Assembly: GCA_945859605.1 (NCBI GenBank)
Contig: OX243825.1
Coordinates: 24,543,227 to 24,607,226 of the forward strand
Length of the DNA stretch: 64,000 bases
Direction: 5' to 3'
From: Lumbricus rubellus
Taxonomy: Eukaryota > Annelida > Clitellata > Crassiclitellata > Lumbricidae
Below the pieces are notes generated by a model. That model saw only the letters and a program-made list of their open reading frames with translations. It did not search any database and was not told the origin of the DNA. The translations under genes were made by a program, and so were the position numbers. How positions within the stretch are numbered: position 1 is the first letter of the stretch; each line of letters starts with the position of its first letter. Below, one piece after another: positions 1-11,336 of this stretch.

Positions 1-3000
1 TGCATCGCTTGCACGCGTACATTTCTGTTTAGTTTAATGAATTGTTGTTTAACGTTTAGTATAACAGAAATGTTACCTTCATGACATCAGATGACTTCTG
101 TTCTTTTATTGTCATTAATTTGATATATTTATTGTAGTCGTGTGATAGACGGTAGTATGTAGTATGTTGTTGTTGTGTGGTGAATGATGGCGTTTGATAT
201 ATGCTTCTGGTTCTTCATTTAAAGAAAACATGGAGTCTGCTAATATTGACTAGCACAGAATTTACTGATCTACATTTATTTTTGTACTTACAAAATACTT
301 ACCTAATTAATTACTTTTTCTGATTTGCGTGTGCTAATGATGCCTTTGTTTCTGGAGAGATACTTTGTAGTATGTAGGACAAGTACATGATTTTTGTACT
401 GATCAGTCAGAAAAATATTTAAACATATGTTTAACGATCTATGCAATGATTGACACAAAGTGATGTATGAGAAATATGACATTATCATCAGAGCTACTTT
501 TGTTTATTGATTTGCTTGCATTTACGTAGGATATCTTTTGGCAAATGATAATGGATTTATGTAGCACTGCATTATTTTCTTAATTGAGTCATTACGAGAA
601 TATGCATATACGTAATAATACATCCAGACTGCAAAGGTGTTCGCTTGGGTGGGCCAGATAGCTATGGACTTCCACTTTAGATCAGAAGTGTTTGTTTCTT
701 GCACTTCCACTTTTCAACCCTAAATGTATTAAAGTTGTGGAGTCACATTTTTACCCCAAGTTGTAAAGCAACATATGGCTTAATGTGAAGATATTTGCTT
801 GAGGATCCACAATTTAATCTGAAGATGTGAAACAGTCTGACTTAAATCTTACTCTGGATACCACAAACAATGAAAATTGGATGACAAGGAGATTTTCAGC
901 CATTCTGTTGCCTGAAACAAGTCGTAGAAAAATGCCTATAGAACAATGTTAACTAGGGCATCAATTACTGGTCCGCTTCTTTCGTCAACCGGAATCTGCC
1001 ATTGCTCAGTCCACACCTTTCCCACGACCAGAATGATTTTGTGGCACAGTTGCTCTTTTAAAACAGAGCTGCTGTTTTTCTGAATGTTGTTCACAGATAT
1101 TCAGTAATTTATAAAAATCCATCACAGTGTTGTCGCTAAAACCAAAATGAATTTGATCGGCGTTCATTTGTTATTAAACGAGTCGTCGTCCATATTATAG
1201 TTTTTAGCTGAAATGCAGGTCAGCATCCAGGTCAGTGCAGGTCACATGATCAATGAATTATGGAATTCAATAATTTGGATGCTCACAATTGCAGTTCACC
1301 AATGAATGTAGGCTACTTTATCCGCAGACATTGCAATTGTTTGTGGCAGGCTTCAGGCCCTCGGTGCTTGGTTGCTGCTGCCAGGTGGACTTTGGAAAAT
1401 TGGTTGTTCTGCTTCAGCTCGATATTGATGACCATTAGACAATTGTGTGGTGTATTTATATTTTGTAGCATGCTGGCAGTGCACAAGTAAGTAAATACTT
1501 AGAAATTGATTGTAATTCCTCCTGCCCATTGCTTCAGTTGACTTTAATTACTTTTTTAAAACTGTATATTAAGTTGGACAGGCTAAGTATTTAATTATTA
1601 TTGGACTGTGTTCTACAGGGAACCTGCAGTTGACTGAGCAGGGTTAAGGAGTTTGCACAAGAAACTAGATGTGCTGATAATTTTTGTGTTGAAGCTTGTT
1701 GACTCTAAAATGAGAGACATCTGCAGCAAAGATCTCTATGCAAATTATTCAATTCTGGATTAAGTAATTGCCTTTAAAAAGTTTGATTAGAAAATTATCT
1801 ATTTTATGTGACAGGATTGAGTTTAAGGTTTTTATTAAGCTGATAAAAGCTGGCTTGACTTGTCACGCCATTTCACACTTCCCTTGTTCTTGATTTGATT
1901 GGAGCCTAGAGGTAATTAGTACTGACTGGTAGATTGGTTTTCGAAACACCTTTGAACTTCCGATTGTATGTGTCACCTGCTGTGATTGAAGAATCCTTGC
2001 AAATGCAGCGTTGGGCCTGCAGGGCTCTGCCAATTTGTCTGTCCTCTTAGGCCAGGAAAGGAAGGGAGGGGAAAAGGGAGGAACGGACGCATGACAGCTG
2101 GCTCTGTGTGAGCACAGTTTTTGCTCAGCCATGACATAACTTCCGCAGCATTATGTGTGCTCTCTCAGGGGTCATGATTGCCCACCAGCAAGAGAACGCT
2201 GTTGGAGGCAATTGTTGCCTCAGTAATCTAATGGCAGGTGAAAGGCGGGGGGCTTCTGAGGCTCTGAGTTTTGTGACTCTTGTGAAAGGAGAGTATTACA
2301 TTATGGTTTTGATTTTTTTTGTTATTCATCCTTTGATATGATGACAGCTGGCGCCCTACACCCGCCCCTTCTTCTCCTCCTCCTCCTCTTCTTCTCCGCC
2401 TTCTACTTCTCTTCTTCTTTGGCAGTAATTAATAGGAGGACAGGGTCATCTCATCTGGTTGCATTGTTGCTTGACAAACAATCATTGAATATTATTCAGG
2501 GTGGGACTTCGTGACTTTTATGTTTACACATTTAAAAAAATTCTAAATGGTAGAAAAAGGATTGTCAATCTAGGGAAGTAAACCTTAAGGAAATGTGTTG
2601 CATGTTAAGTACACACAGTCAGCAATGTAAATGCTCAGATTATGTTTCTGAAGGATTTTGACGGATCATTTCTGTACAGATGAAATGTTGATGTGTCAAT
2701 CGGGCATTTTTGTCAGCTCACGTAGTCACAAGCTGAGGACTTCCTGTGGCCTATGTGTGGCCATAGCCACTGTAGGCCAAAATCCGCCAAATAACAGAGA
2801 CTTAGCCGTGTGTAGTAAATTTATAGTATAACATTATCAGTGTCTGTCAGCAGTAGCACTGTGGGGTCTGATTTTAATTGTATAATTATAACACAACCGT
2901 CTGTTATTCAAGTTTCTTATCCTTTCTCCTCATGGGCTTGCTCTTATGTTTTTGCTGTACTGACTGACTACATAACATGATCTATAGCCAGTCAGTGTCT

Positions 3001-3838
3001 TTACTGTCTTGTGTCTTATTTTAAGAGCATTTTGTTCTGTAGTATAGCGTCAGATTTTCTTTGGTCTTTTCTTGAAGATTGGGTGAAGAAAGATGTTTTA
3101 ACAGCAGTGATGCTTAGTATGCAATCTATAATTTAAGATGTACATTAATTCAAGAAATGCATGATTCATTGTATAATTAATAGAGTTTTGATTCAACTGA
3201 ACAGATATGAGTACACCAATGTGTTGGGGTGTCTTTGTATTCCATTGTTCTCTCTGCATTTTCTTTCTTTTGTACCCACAGCATGGTAGACACATTGTAC
3301 AACACAATACCATTCAACGTGACTTTTTGAGAAAAATATTTCATCACTGCACATGCACAGTTAGCAACACCGATAAAATGTTGGCAATGTCAAGAAATTT
3401 TGAATAACTATTAGCCAAGCTTTCCTTTTTGTTGGACCTTTGAATCCCTTTTTTAAATTATGATCTATGTGTGTAATTTTAGTTCTTACTGATGTTTAAA
3501 TATTCAATCAGACTTTGGCTATAAGTGATTGTTTTGTTAAATCTCCAGTGCGAACAATATTGGTGCAGTTGCTACTTATTCTTATTTTCTCTTTACATTT
3601 ACATTTAATTAGATTGGTCTTTGCTTGCGGAAACAGAGTTTGCCCATTTGTTTGTGTTTAGCTCAATGTCAACTGTCCAAAGAAGCGTTTGAAAATCAAA
3701 TGCTGCCTGTTATGTTTACAGAGTGACTTGTTCTTACTTGAACATTCTATATAATGGCGTGCATGTACGTTCCGTGTAAGATAAGAAGTCAGCTGATTTT
3801 TCGTTGACGAGTGCATTTTGTTGTTGTTGTTGTTGTAG
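1..3838. other. Non-coding region upstream of Sprouty
   Basis: No reading frame here looks like a known protein; open frames are short and unsupported. A pyrimidine-rich stretch (C/T with TCC and TTC runs) lies at about 2366-2420. Because the Sprouty coding exon starts right after a splice acceptor at 3838, an untranslated first exon and the promoter probably lie in this region or further upstream, but I could not locate them. Confidence 0.5.
3790..3838 (+). promoter_or_regulatory. Splice acceptor of a 5'UTR intron before the Sprouty coding exon
   Basis: A T-rich tract of repeated TTG units ends in GTAG immediately before 3839, ten bases ahead of the chosen ATG at 3849. This makes the upstream in-frame ATG (3804), whose codons would give a six-cysteine run, likely intronic. 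Introns in the 5'UTR with an intact coding exon are usual for Sprouty genes. The donor was not found. Confidence 0.6.
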
Positions 3839-3848
3839 TGACCAGCCA

Positions 3849-5300
3849 ATGGAGGTGGAGTCCATAGTGTTGAGCTCGTCTGGGCATCTGAATGGCCTTG
3901 ATCCTGGATCAACGCAGAGAAAAGTCGCTGCTGCGCTGCTGCACGCCGACGACGATGACGATGATGAGGCGCTGGCACGCATGTCACGATCGCTTGTTGC
4001 GCCTCCAATTCCACTGCGTTGCACTGAAGTGAATGAGAAGGGGACGAGGACAAAGGAGAGGGCGAGGAGACACCTCTTTCCAATTGAGTGTCATGGTGAC
4101 ATGGATCATCACTCGGAACTTAATGGAATTCTTATATGTGCAAAAGACCCTCACCTCTGCCCACCGCTGCCTCCTCGTGAACCTCTGAGGCGAAGTGTCT
4201 CTCTAACCCACCGACCTCCGCCCCCTCCCGCACGATTTCTTCTCCAGAACAACTTGAACGACGACGACAATGTCGACGGCTTATCGCGTGAGCCGACAAC
4301 ATTTCACCAACAACAACCACTGACACACGCCCACGCACCTATTCCACCGAGAACAGTCAGTCGGACTCTGGCAAGGTCAGCACCACTTCTCGACCAGGTC
4401 ATCCCTGTGTCACGCTGGCCTCTGAGGGACCGTCCAACGCACGCTGTGCCAGGTCGACCAGTCCATGTCATACCTCTGACCCGCTGGCCTCTGCCGGAGG
4501 CAACAGGTCGCCTAGCGATGGACTGTATCGTGACGAAGGTGAGCAGTGGCAACGAGTATGTCGACAGTCCAACGCTGACACGTGACCAGCGTGGGGGGCG
4601 ACACATGTGCTCGAAGAACTCTGGAGATCGGTCACCGCATCCTGTGCTGCACCTCATTCATCCGATCAGTGAACCGGAACAACAAGCAGCAGGTCATGTT
4701 GCACGCACGAATGGAAACCACAGTCTGTCGATCGATGACGTCGTTGATGTCGATCCACTTCCGACGACATCGACGTCTGCATCTGTGGTGGAAGAGAAGA
4801 AGGGACTCATTCTGAAGCTTCAGCGTTTCATGCGACGCGTGAAGCGTTCAACGGATGAAAACGTCGACCAACAAAGTGGTTGCAACGGTCGAACGATTTG
4901 CAGACGCTGTGGCCGGTGCTGCTGCGCTGAGTGCACTCGGTCGAACATTGTGCTGCGCTGCTGTGGAAGCGAGCGTGGTTGTGGTGCAGAATCGGTGATT
5001 GACGTGTGCAGCTGCATGTGCTGCGTGCGCCCCATCTTCTACCATTGTCTAAAGGATGAGAATGGCGAAGAGGACTGCTCGGAGGAGCCGTGCGCCTGCT
5101 GTGGTCGGCCGCACTGCGCTGTTCGATGGACCATAATGGCACTGCTGGCACCATGCCTTCCCTGCCTCTGTTGCTACCTTCCTTTACGCTGCGCCCTAAA
5201 ATCATGCCGTGCAGGTTGTGGAGGTCCTGGGTGTCACTGCCCAAGGAATCTTCCGCCGGGCATCAAGGGCCTTCTGGAGTCGGAAAGCTCCAGCGCTTAG
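3849..5300 (+). CDS. SPRY-like: Sprouty family protein (RTK/Ras-MAPK feedback inhibitor)
   Basis: The frame encodes 483 residues. Residues ~345-464 form a cysteine-rich Sprouty domain: clustered CxxCGxCxC at its start, then VCSCMCCVRPIFYHC, EEPCACC, RWTIMALLAPCLPCLCCYLP and a closing GPGCHC. Upstream, NEYVDSPT (Tyr237) matches the conserved N-terminal Sprouty tyrosine motif (NEYTEGPT-like in vertebrates), which when phosphorylated binds Cbl/SH2 partners. In known Sproutys the Cys domain targets the plasma membrane and the protein dampens FGF/EGF to Ras-ERK signalling. There is no EVH1 domain, so it is not SPRED. The N-terminal half is longer than in vertebrate Sproutys (~300 aa in total): it has an Asp run (34-39), a proline stretch (~120-128) and two VIP[VL][ST]RWPL repeats starting at 184 and 207. 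The coding region is uninterrupted, as is common for Sprouty genes. I chose ATG 3849 because an in-frame ATG at 3804 lies before a good splice acceptor (pyrimidine/TTG run ending TAG at 3838). Confidence 0.95.
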   Translation: MEVESIVLSSSGHLNGLDPGSTQRKVAAALLHADDDDDDEALARMSRSLVAPPIPLRCTEVNEKGTRTKERARRHLFPIECHGDMDHHSELNGILICAKDPHLCPPLPPREPLRRSVSLTHRPPPPPARFLLQNNLNDDDNVDGLSREPTTFHQQQPLTHAHAPIPPRTVSRTLARSAPLLDQVIPVSRWPLRDRPTHAVPGRPVHVIPLTRWPLPEATGRLAMDCIVTKVSSGNEYVDSPTLTRDQRGGRHMCSKNSGDRSPHPVLHLIHPISEPEQQAAGHVARTNGNHSLSIDDVVDVDPLPTTSTSASVVEEKKGLILKLQRFMRRVKRSTDENVDQQSGCNGRTICRRCGRCCCAECTRSNIVLRCCGSERGCGAESVIDVCSCMCCVRPIFYHCLKDENGEEDCSEEPCACCGRPHCAVRWTIMALLAPCLPCLCCYLPLRCALKSCRAGCGGPGCHCPRNLPPGIKGLLESESSSA

Positions 5301-7118
5301 GTCGTCTTGTGTTCGTAATCTGAGTTGTCTTAAATTATCTCATCTAATGTTGCCAGTTTTTGAGAATATGAGCACTTGAAGTTCCTGCCATATCTTTCCT
5401 TTTTGCGCCAGTACTTCAGTGCTTGTCTATCTTGCAGTGAGTTCTTATGATTGAGATGAAAAGGTTTCATTGTAGACTTAACAGACGTTTCATCTAACTG
5501 CACTGATCAATCGGTTTTCTCTGTGAGAAAAACCTTAAAGCCACAGACAGAGCAATTTAGTCAGAGAACAACAATTGAGTCATAGTTCTTTGTAAGGCTT
5601 GGCATAATTTGTGATGTTTGATGATAGAACATTTTGTGAAGGCTTTGAAAGTTGAGATTTGATTATTTGAAAAGACACCAAATGAAAGTTGCTATGCAAG
5701 ACATTTTGAAAGTTGTCAACTGTTCTTGTAGGTAAAGCGAGGAATCCTTCAAATTTGAGTTTAGATTTTTAAGCCTTGCCTGCTGTTGGAAGTTAAATAT
5801 CTCATTGGAATTATCGTCGAAGTTAAATTTGAGGTCATATTTTATAAGATAACCAAAGATTAAATTGCTAAAAGTTAAATGTTTAATTTGTTTATTGGTC
5901 ACTTGTCTCTTTTTAAGTAAAACGTGTTACGTTAGGGGAAGTTTTCGTAGGATGTCCAAAACTATTAGGGACTAATGTTTTGTGGAAAGTCAGTTGATTT
6001 GTAAGGTTGTGACTTATATCTGCAGATGTAAGTGCTTCCAAAAAATCATACATGATTACTGAAGTCTCTGGTCATTAAAAATGAAGTAGCAATAGGAGAT
6101 GAATTCTCATAGAAGTGAGGTGCCATGAAATGCCATTCGTGCTTATTATAGTCACTTCTCTCTTAGAAGTCAACTTACTATGGAAGCTACATGTGTCATT
6201 GAACGTAATGCCATTCATTACCAGTCAGAAATCAGTGTTAAAAGCCATTAGCTTATGTGCTCTTGGAATTCTCAAAGCCTTGTATGCATAGATTATAAAT
6301 GATCCATAGTATAACATTGTTGCTATACTTTCCAGTTTCCACAACTTATTAGCTGTTCTGCAACTTTGAATTTTGTGCTATTCATTGTTTAGCACATAAT
6401 ATGAGTCAATTCTTGCGAAGAAGAGTGAGCAGAGCATACATGTGCAATTACAACAACAAAGTCTGATGAACGACGTTTTAGATGTCTGCTGCCATAGTGA
6501 TTTATTTTCTGAGATGGTTCCCTCTTACAGAGTATGTCTGGCTCAGACTGTATGTTCATGATTACACTACTACTACCACTGGTTAGCTAGGTGAACCATG
6601 ACGTCTTCATTAGCATAGTGTTCTAGATGTTTCTTTTCTTTAGCTTGCAGTTCCGACCATGCTATTGATTTCAGTTGGAGCTTGCAGTGTTGACATTCCT
6701 TATAAAATGTTGCAATTCTGTTATTTCTTGGTCATGTAGAAATCCATGTATATTGCTTAGTTTACTATATGTTCAGTATTTAATCATACCATATTCTAAT
6801 AGTCAGGCATGACTTTCTTCACCATATGATTTAATTCAAAAATACTTTTGAAGGGTTAGACTTTTGAAGGAATGGCATTTATGCAAGACATTCTAAAAAA
6901 TCAAAATGCATGTGAGTTGCCAAGATTTTGCAATTAATACTGAATTGCATTTGGTACTAGTTATAGTAATTGTTTTGCTAAATCAATTCAAATGTTTGTG
7001 AAGTTACATTCACTGATGCAACTGCTGTGTGGTTGCTATATAGGCATGGTTGAAAAGAGTTAAAGAAAGTTTTGTTGCTCTTGTTGCAGAAGCTTTTATT
7101 TTCCCTGACTGCAGAAGG
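5301..7118 (+). other. Probable Sprouty 3'UTR and downstream AT-rich DNA
   Basis: There is no coding signal after the Sprouty stop. The stretch is T-rich and resembles a long 3'UTR, but no unambiguous poly(A) signal lies close by. The first clear AATAAA downstream is at 7897-7902, beyond two minisatellites. Where the transcript ends is therefore unknown. Confidence 0.4.
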
Positions 7119-7220
7119 GTTGGTTGGCATGGTTACAGAGGGTTTGGTTGGCATGGTTACAGAGGGTTTGGTCGGTATGGTTACAGAGGGTTTGGTTGGT
7201 ATGGTTACAGAGGGTTTGGC
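7119..7220. repeat. 24-bp minisatellite, ~4 copies
   Basis: The unit GGCATGGTTACAGAGGGTTT plus GGTT is repeated about four times with a few substitutions. The open frames through it are only products of the 24-bp (8-codon) period. Confidence 0.85.
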
Positions 7221-7650
7221 GCTGTGGCTGCAGAGTTACTTGGTGTTTAACTCATGATAACATTGTTGCATGCTCATAAGAAACTTCAGATAATAATTGA
7301 TGTTGAGTCTGAGAATGCGCTAAGTGATCTAAACCTTTTGTCTCCTTGATGTAATTCATTTCAGGTTCAAGTATTAAATTGCTATTTCTGGTCAAAAATG
7401 CGTCTGCTGCGTACCTTTTAACAAGCTGTACACGCAGTTTTGAGATGTTTTCAACAGGTGCTCTGCTACCATTGTCCAGTTTCAAAGCTCTTTTATTTAT
7501 CACTGCACTGGACATTGGACAAATAACAAATGTTGTGCAGCTTTGACCCAGTATGAAAATATGTACAGTTTGGTCGTCCAGTATTTCTGGCAGCTTCGTC
7601 TGCCTTCTGTCTATTGTTTTCGTGCTCTGCACTGTCATCGTCGTCGTCCT

Positions 7651-7768
7651 ATTGTAATTGACAGTCGTATTGTAATTGACAGTCGTATTGTAATTGACAG
7701 TTGTATTGTAATTGACAGTCGTATTGTAATTGACAGTCGTATTGTAATTGACAGTTGTATTGTAATTT
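7651..7768. repeat. 18-bp minisatellite, ~6.5 copies
   Basis: The unit ATTGTAATTGACAGTCGT begins at 7651, 7669, 7687, 7705, 7723, 7741 and 7759, the last one partial. Two variants differ only by GTCGT versus GTTGT. Confidence 0.9.
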
Positions 7769-8167
7769 TGGTGAATCGGTCTGCCATAGTTTGCATAGCG
7801 AGGGACGACATATGTCCTGGCTGGGGAGGAGGATAGGATGCTGCAATTATGGTGGCCACAAGCACTGTCAAGTTAAACAATGCTGAAAAGTGTGTAAATA
7901 AAAAACCTTTTGAGCCAAACACAGCCATGCTTTTGGGGTGAGTAGTTGAATACAAAGGGAGTTAGTAGATGAAGAAGGAGTTCCCCTTTTGGATGGTTGT
8001 GTTTTTTCGTACCCTTCAACCAAAGGATGAAATCCAGGATTATGCTTCTAGTAAATAGTAATAATAATAATCATAGAACGTTGGTAAAACCTCTGTAATA
8101 ATTATGCTCAAGGTAGCAGTTGATGGTTGCTACTGAGCATAGTCATTGTCTTTTGTTGTCTGCTATA

Positions 8168-8655
8168 GAAACATAAACAACAACTGTTGTCTATACAAAC
8201 ATAAACAACAACTGTTGTCAATACAAACATAAACAACAACTGTTGTCAATAGAAACATAAACAACAACTGTTGTGAATAGAAACATAAACAACAACTGTT
8301 GTCAATAGAAACATAAACAACAACTGTTGTCAATAGAAACATAAACAACAACTGTTGTCTATACAAACATAAACAACAGTAGTGTTGTCTATACAAACAT
8401 AAACAACAGTAGTGTTGTCTATACAAACATAAACAACAGTAGTGTTGTCAATAGAAACATAAACAACAACTGTTGTGAATAGAAACATAAACAACAACTG
8501 TTGTCAATAGAAACATAAACAACAACTGTTGTCAATAGAAACATAAACAACAACTGTTGTCTATACAAACATAAACAACAGTAGTGTTGTCTATACAAAC
8601 ATAAACAACAGTAGTGTTGTCTATACAAACATAAACAACAGTAGTGTTGTCAATA
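8168..8655. repeat. 28/30-bp minisatellite with ~202-bp higher-order period
   Basis: About 17 copies of AAACATAAACAACAACTGTT-type units, either 28 bp or a 30-bp variant with CAGTAGTG in the centre. Each unit holds a short inverted repeat, ACAAC...GTTGT. The rare GTTGTGAATAG variant recurs at about 8271 and 8473, so a block of ~202 bp (about seven units) has been duplicated. The units abut one another with no unique spacers. Confidence 0.85.
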
Positions 8656-9886
8656 CGTTTACCTTTTTACCGAAGCCTTATGTTTTGAGTTTATTTATCT
8701 GCATAAGATATGTGACATTTATGCGTGCATTGTTTTCTGATGGAGCAGCTTTAGTCATCGTTTTGAATATTTTGGTAGGCTGGTCCACCAAAGCGTCTAG
8801 TATAGTGTAGCCATCTTCCTTCAATCTATCTTCTTACATTGCCTTCAATGGCAGTGTTTAAATTGGATTTTACTCTAAACCATCAGACATTTCTCTGTTG
8901 AAGGAGATGGAAAAGGTATCCACTATTTCCTGCGTCACATTTCACCATTTTACTTCCATTTGGAAAGAATACATCTATGGATTAAATCTTCTGCAATTCC
9001 ATTGCAAGGTAGTTTTCTCAAATTGGTCGTTCACATTCCAGATCTATCAATCATGATTCAGAAAACAAAGTCTGCACGAGAGACGAGACGACGTCTAATC
9101 ACATTATGTTGCATAAGAATGCAGTCACTACGCATGCGCGTGTCGAATTGTAGATCCATCAGAAACTAAGGCATTGATGCTTCTCGGAATAATAGTTAGT
9201 TTCTGTAAATCCAGGCTTGAGTCTGGCACTGTCAGAATTTGAGCAGTGTTGGATTTACAAGGGGGCTGGTGCTTCCATGCAGTGAGGGAGGGATGATGCC
9301 TATGTGCCACGTCTTCTACCAATATGTGAAAGACTGTTTGGTGCTGGGGGTGGGGTGGAGGAGAGGGAGTCATGTGTTACCTTGTCCGTGTCAGTGCTTC
9401 TATTTGATGCTACATAGTCAAATTCAAATTTCAAGCAAGGTGTTTTGATGTTTGGATGGGTATTGCTGCTCCATCCTTTATATATAATAAAACATTTTCT
9501 AAAGCTTGTTAGGGCGCTATATAAATGTTCACATACATACATGCATACATACATACAATATAATCTGCAAGAGGTCACACCAGGAGTCACTTCTAGTTAC
9601 CTAAGCACTGTGTTTGCTCATTGATGAAACTTTCTTCTTATTGACTGGTACTGACATTGTGTTTTATTAGGTGCTTAAAAAGCACTATACTGATTGACTA
9701 TATACATGCATACTTACACACATAATTAAATACAAATCTGTTAGTTTCTGCATTTTATGTGCACATTGTGCATGCATTCGGCAGTGTGCATTGGCTGTTA
9801 GCATATAATATTTATGATGAATAGTCAAAGTCATCTTGTTGCTTTAAATTCTAAAACAGGATATAGAATATAGATTATGTTCATAT

Positions 9887-9918
<32 letters not shown>

Positions 9919-10010
9919 ATAGTAAATATGTATGGTAGGAACACACACTTACATAAATATATATATGTATAGTAGGAACACACACTTACATACATGTATA
10001 TATATTATGT
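8656..10010. other. Intergenic, with a LINE-like 3' tail and microsatellites
   Basis: No protein is recognised. At about 9505-9525 the sequence AGGGCGCTATATAAATG resembles the 3' end of CR1/L2-type LINEs and of SINEs that use them, and is followed by an (ACAT)n tail. A (TA)n run occupies about 9889-9920. Confidence 0.5.
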
Positions 10011-10427
10011 GGTGCACGGTCAAAAGCGCACAGGACAAAAGCGCGCAGACAAATGCGCGCAACAGGAAAAACATGTATGTATGTATGCATGTGTGTGTGT
10101 ATGTATGTATGCATGTATGTATATGTGTGCATGTTTGTATGTATGCATGTGTATGTATGTATGTATTTATGTATGTATGTATGTATGTCTGTACATACAT
10201 AGTACATACATACATAATTATGATCACGCGAAATTGCCTCCACTGGGTCAGCAGCACCGTGAGAACGCAACGTCCACAAACATACATAATACATACATGC
10301 ATATGCATACATACATATATACATACAAATGCATTCATACAAACATATGCATACATACATACATGTTTTTTCCTGTTGCGCGCATTTGTCTGCGCGCTTT
10401 TGTCCTGAGCGCTTTTGTCAGGGCACC
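10011..10427. mobile_element. MITE-like element with ~60-bp GCGC-rich terminal inverted repeats
   Basis: The left end (10011-10073) and right end (about 10364-10427) are inverted copies: GGTGC, then CAAAAGCGC, CAGGACAAAAGCGCGC and CAGACAAATGCGCGC, then CAACAGGAAAAA. The interior is mostly (ATGT)n on the left and (ACAT)n on the right, so it would fold into one long hairpin, around a ~70-bp unique core (~10216-10280). There is no transposase. The target duplication is unclear, so the superfamily is not assigned. Open frames here come from the tetranucleotide repeats. Confidence 0.75.
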
Positions 10428-11304
10428 ATGCATATTATGTGTATATAATGTGTATATATATTATTACATAACTGACCTGCGATTGATTTGTACTAGTTCA
10501 AGGCTCATCAATGAGTCTATCAAATGACTGCATTGACCATTGATTGCACCCTGTCAACCCTCTCCATTCTTCGTTTATCCTTCTTGTGTAGCTGTATTTT
10601 TAGGTCTGATTACTGTACGGCAGTGTACGGCGTACGCTCACTGGGTTAATTTGTGCTTACACACATGCGTGTGTGTGTGTGTGCGTGCATGTGTGTGTGT
10701 GTGTGTGTGTTGTGTCTACGCTTATGGGTAATTGATCTTGCTGTATGTGACCTTCTACATACCTCCTAAAGTAGCTAATGTTAAAGTGCAGCACACTCAT
10801 AATTATTAGCTATGGCAAATGCAACAAGTTTGCAATTGAGGTTAACTAGAATCTCTTAAATATTGAAAAGCAACCTGCTTCTGGAAAAATGGTCAAAATT
10901 AGATGATCTATGTATAAACATAATTACATATAATATAATTATAATATAATTATAATATAATATAATTACATATAATGGTGATATTTATTCTATGTGTACT
11001 GTATGATGAGTCATTATGTATGCAGATTGCATTGAATAAGCCAGTAGACTGATGTGTAACAAGTACAGGCCTCACACTTCTGTTTGCTGTAAGTATGTGT
11101 GTACCGGTACTGGTTATTGTGTATGCAGTTATGGTGTATATGTACACACACACACACACACTCACACTTGTATGTGTGCATATAAAGTATGAGATATAAT
11201 GGTATAACAATCCTTCAATAAATCTGCCAGAGTGCTTTTAATTCTGCCTAAGGCTGTTTGACTTCCTGTGCCTTGGCTCCAGTCACAGAACAAGGCAAAT
11301 ACAG

Positions 11305-11336
<32 letters not shown>

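Noticed and set aside
3804..3848. Upstream in-frame ATG giving a Sprouty N-terminus with a six-cysteine run
   Set aside because: The codons fall in a TTG-rich tract ending in TAG just before 3839, which reads as a splice acceptor. The cysteine run is the translated microsatellite.
4304..5244. Open frames antisense to or out of phase with Sprouty (e.g. 4304-4657, 4828-5244)
   Set aside because: Shadows of a GC-richer coding exon; they have no recognisable domain and overlap the strongly supported Sprouty frame.
8168..8655. CRISPR-like array of 28-bp repeats
   Set aside because: Repeats abut directly with no unique spacers, and the DNA is animal nuclear sequence. It is a minisatellite.
9932..10527. 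Several 120-177-codon open frames on both strands
   Set aside because: Translations are Tyr/Val/Cys/Met repeats from (ATGT)n and (ACAT)n microsatellites inside a MITE.
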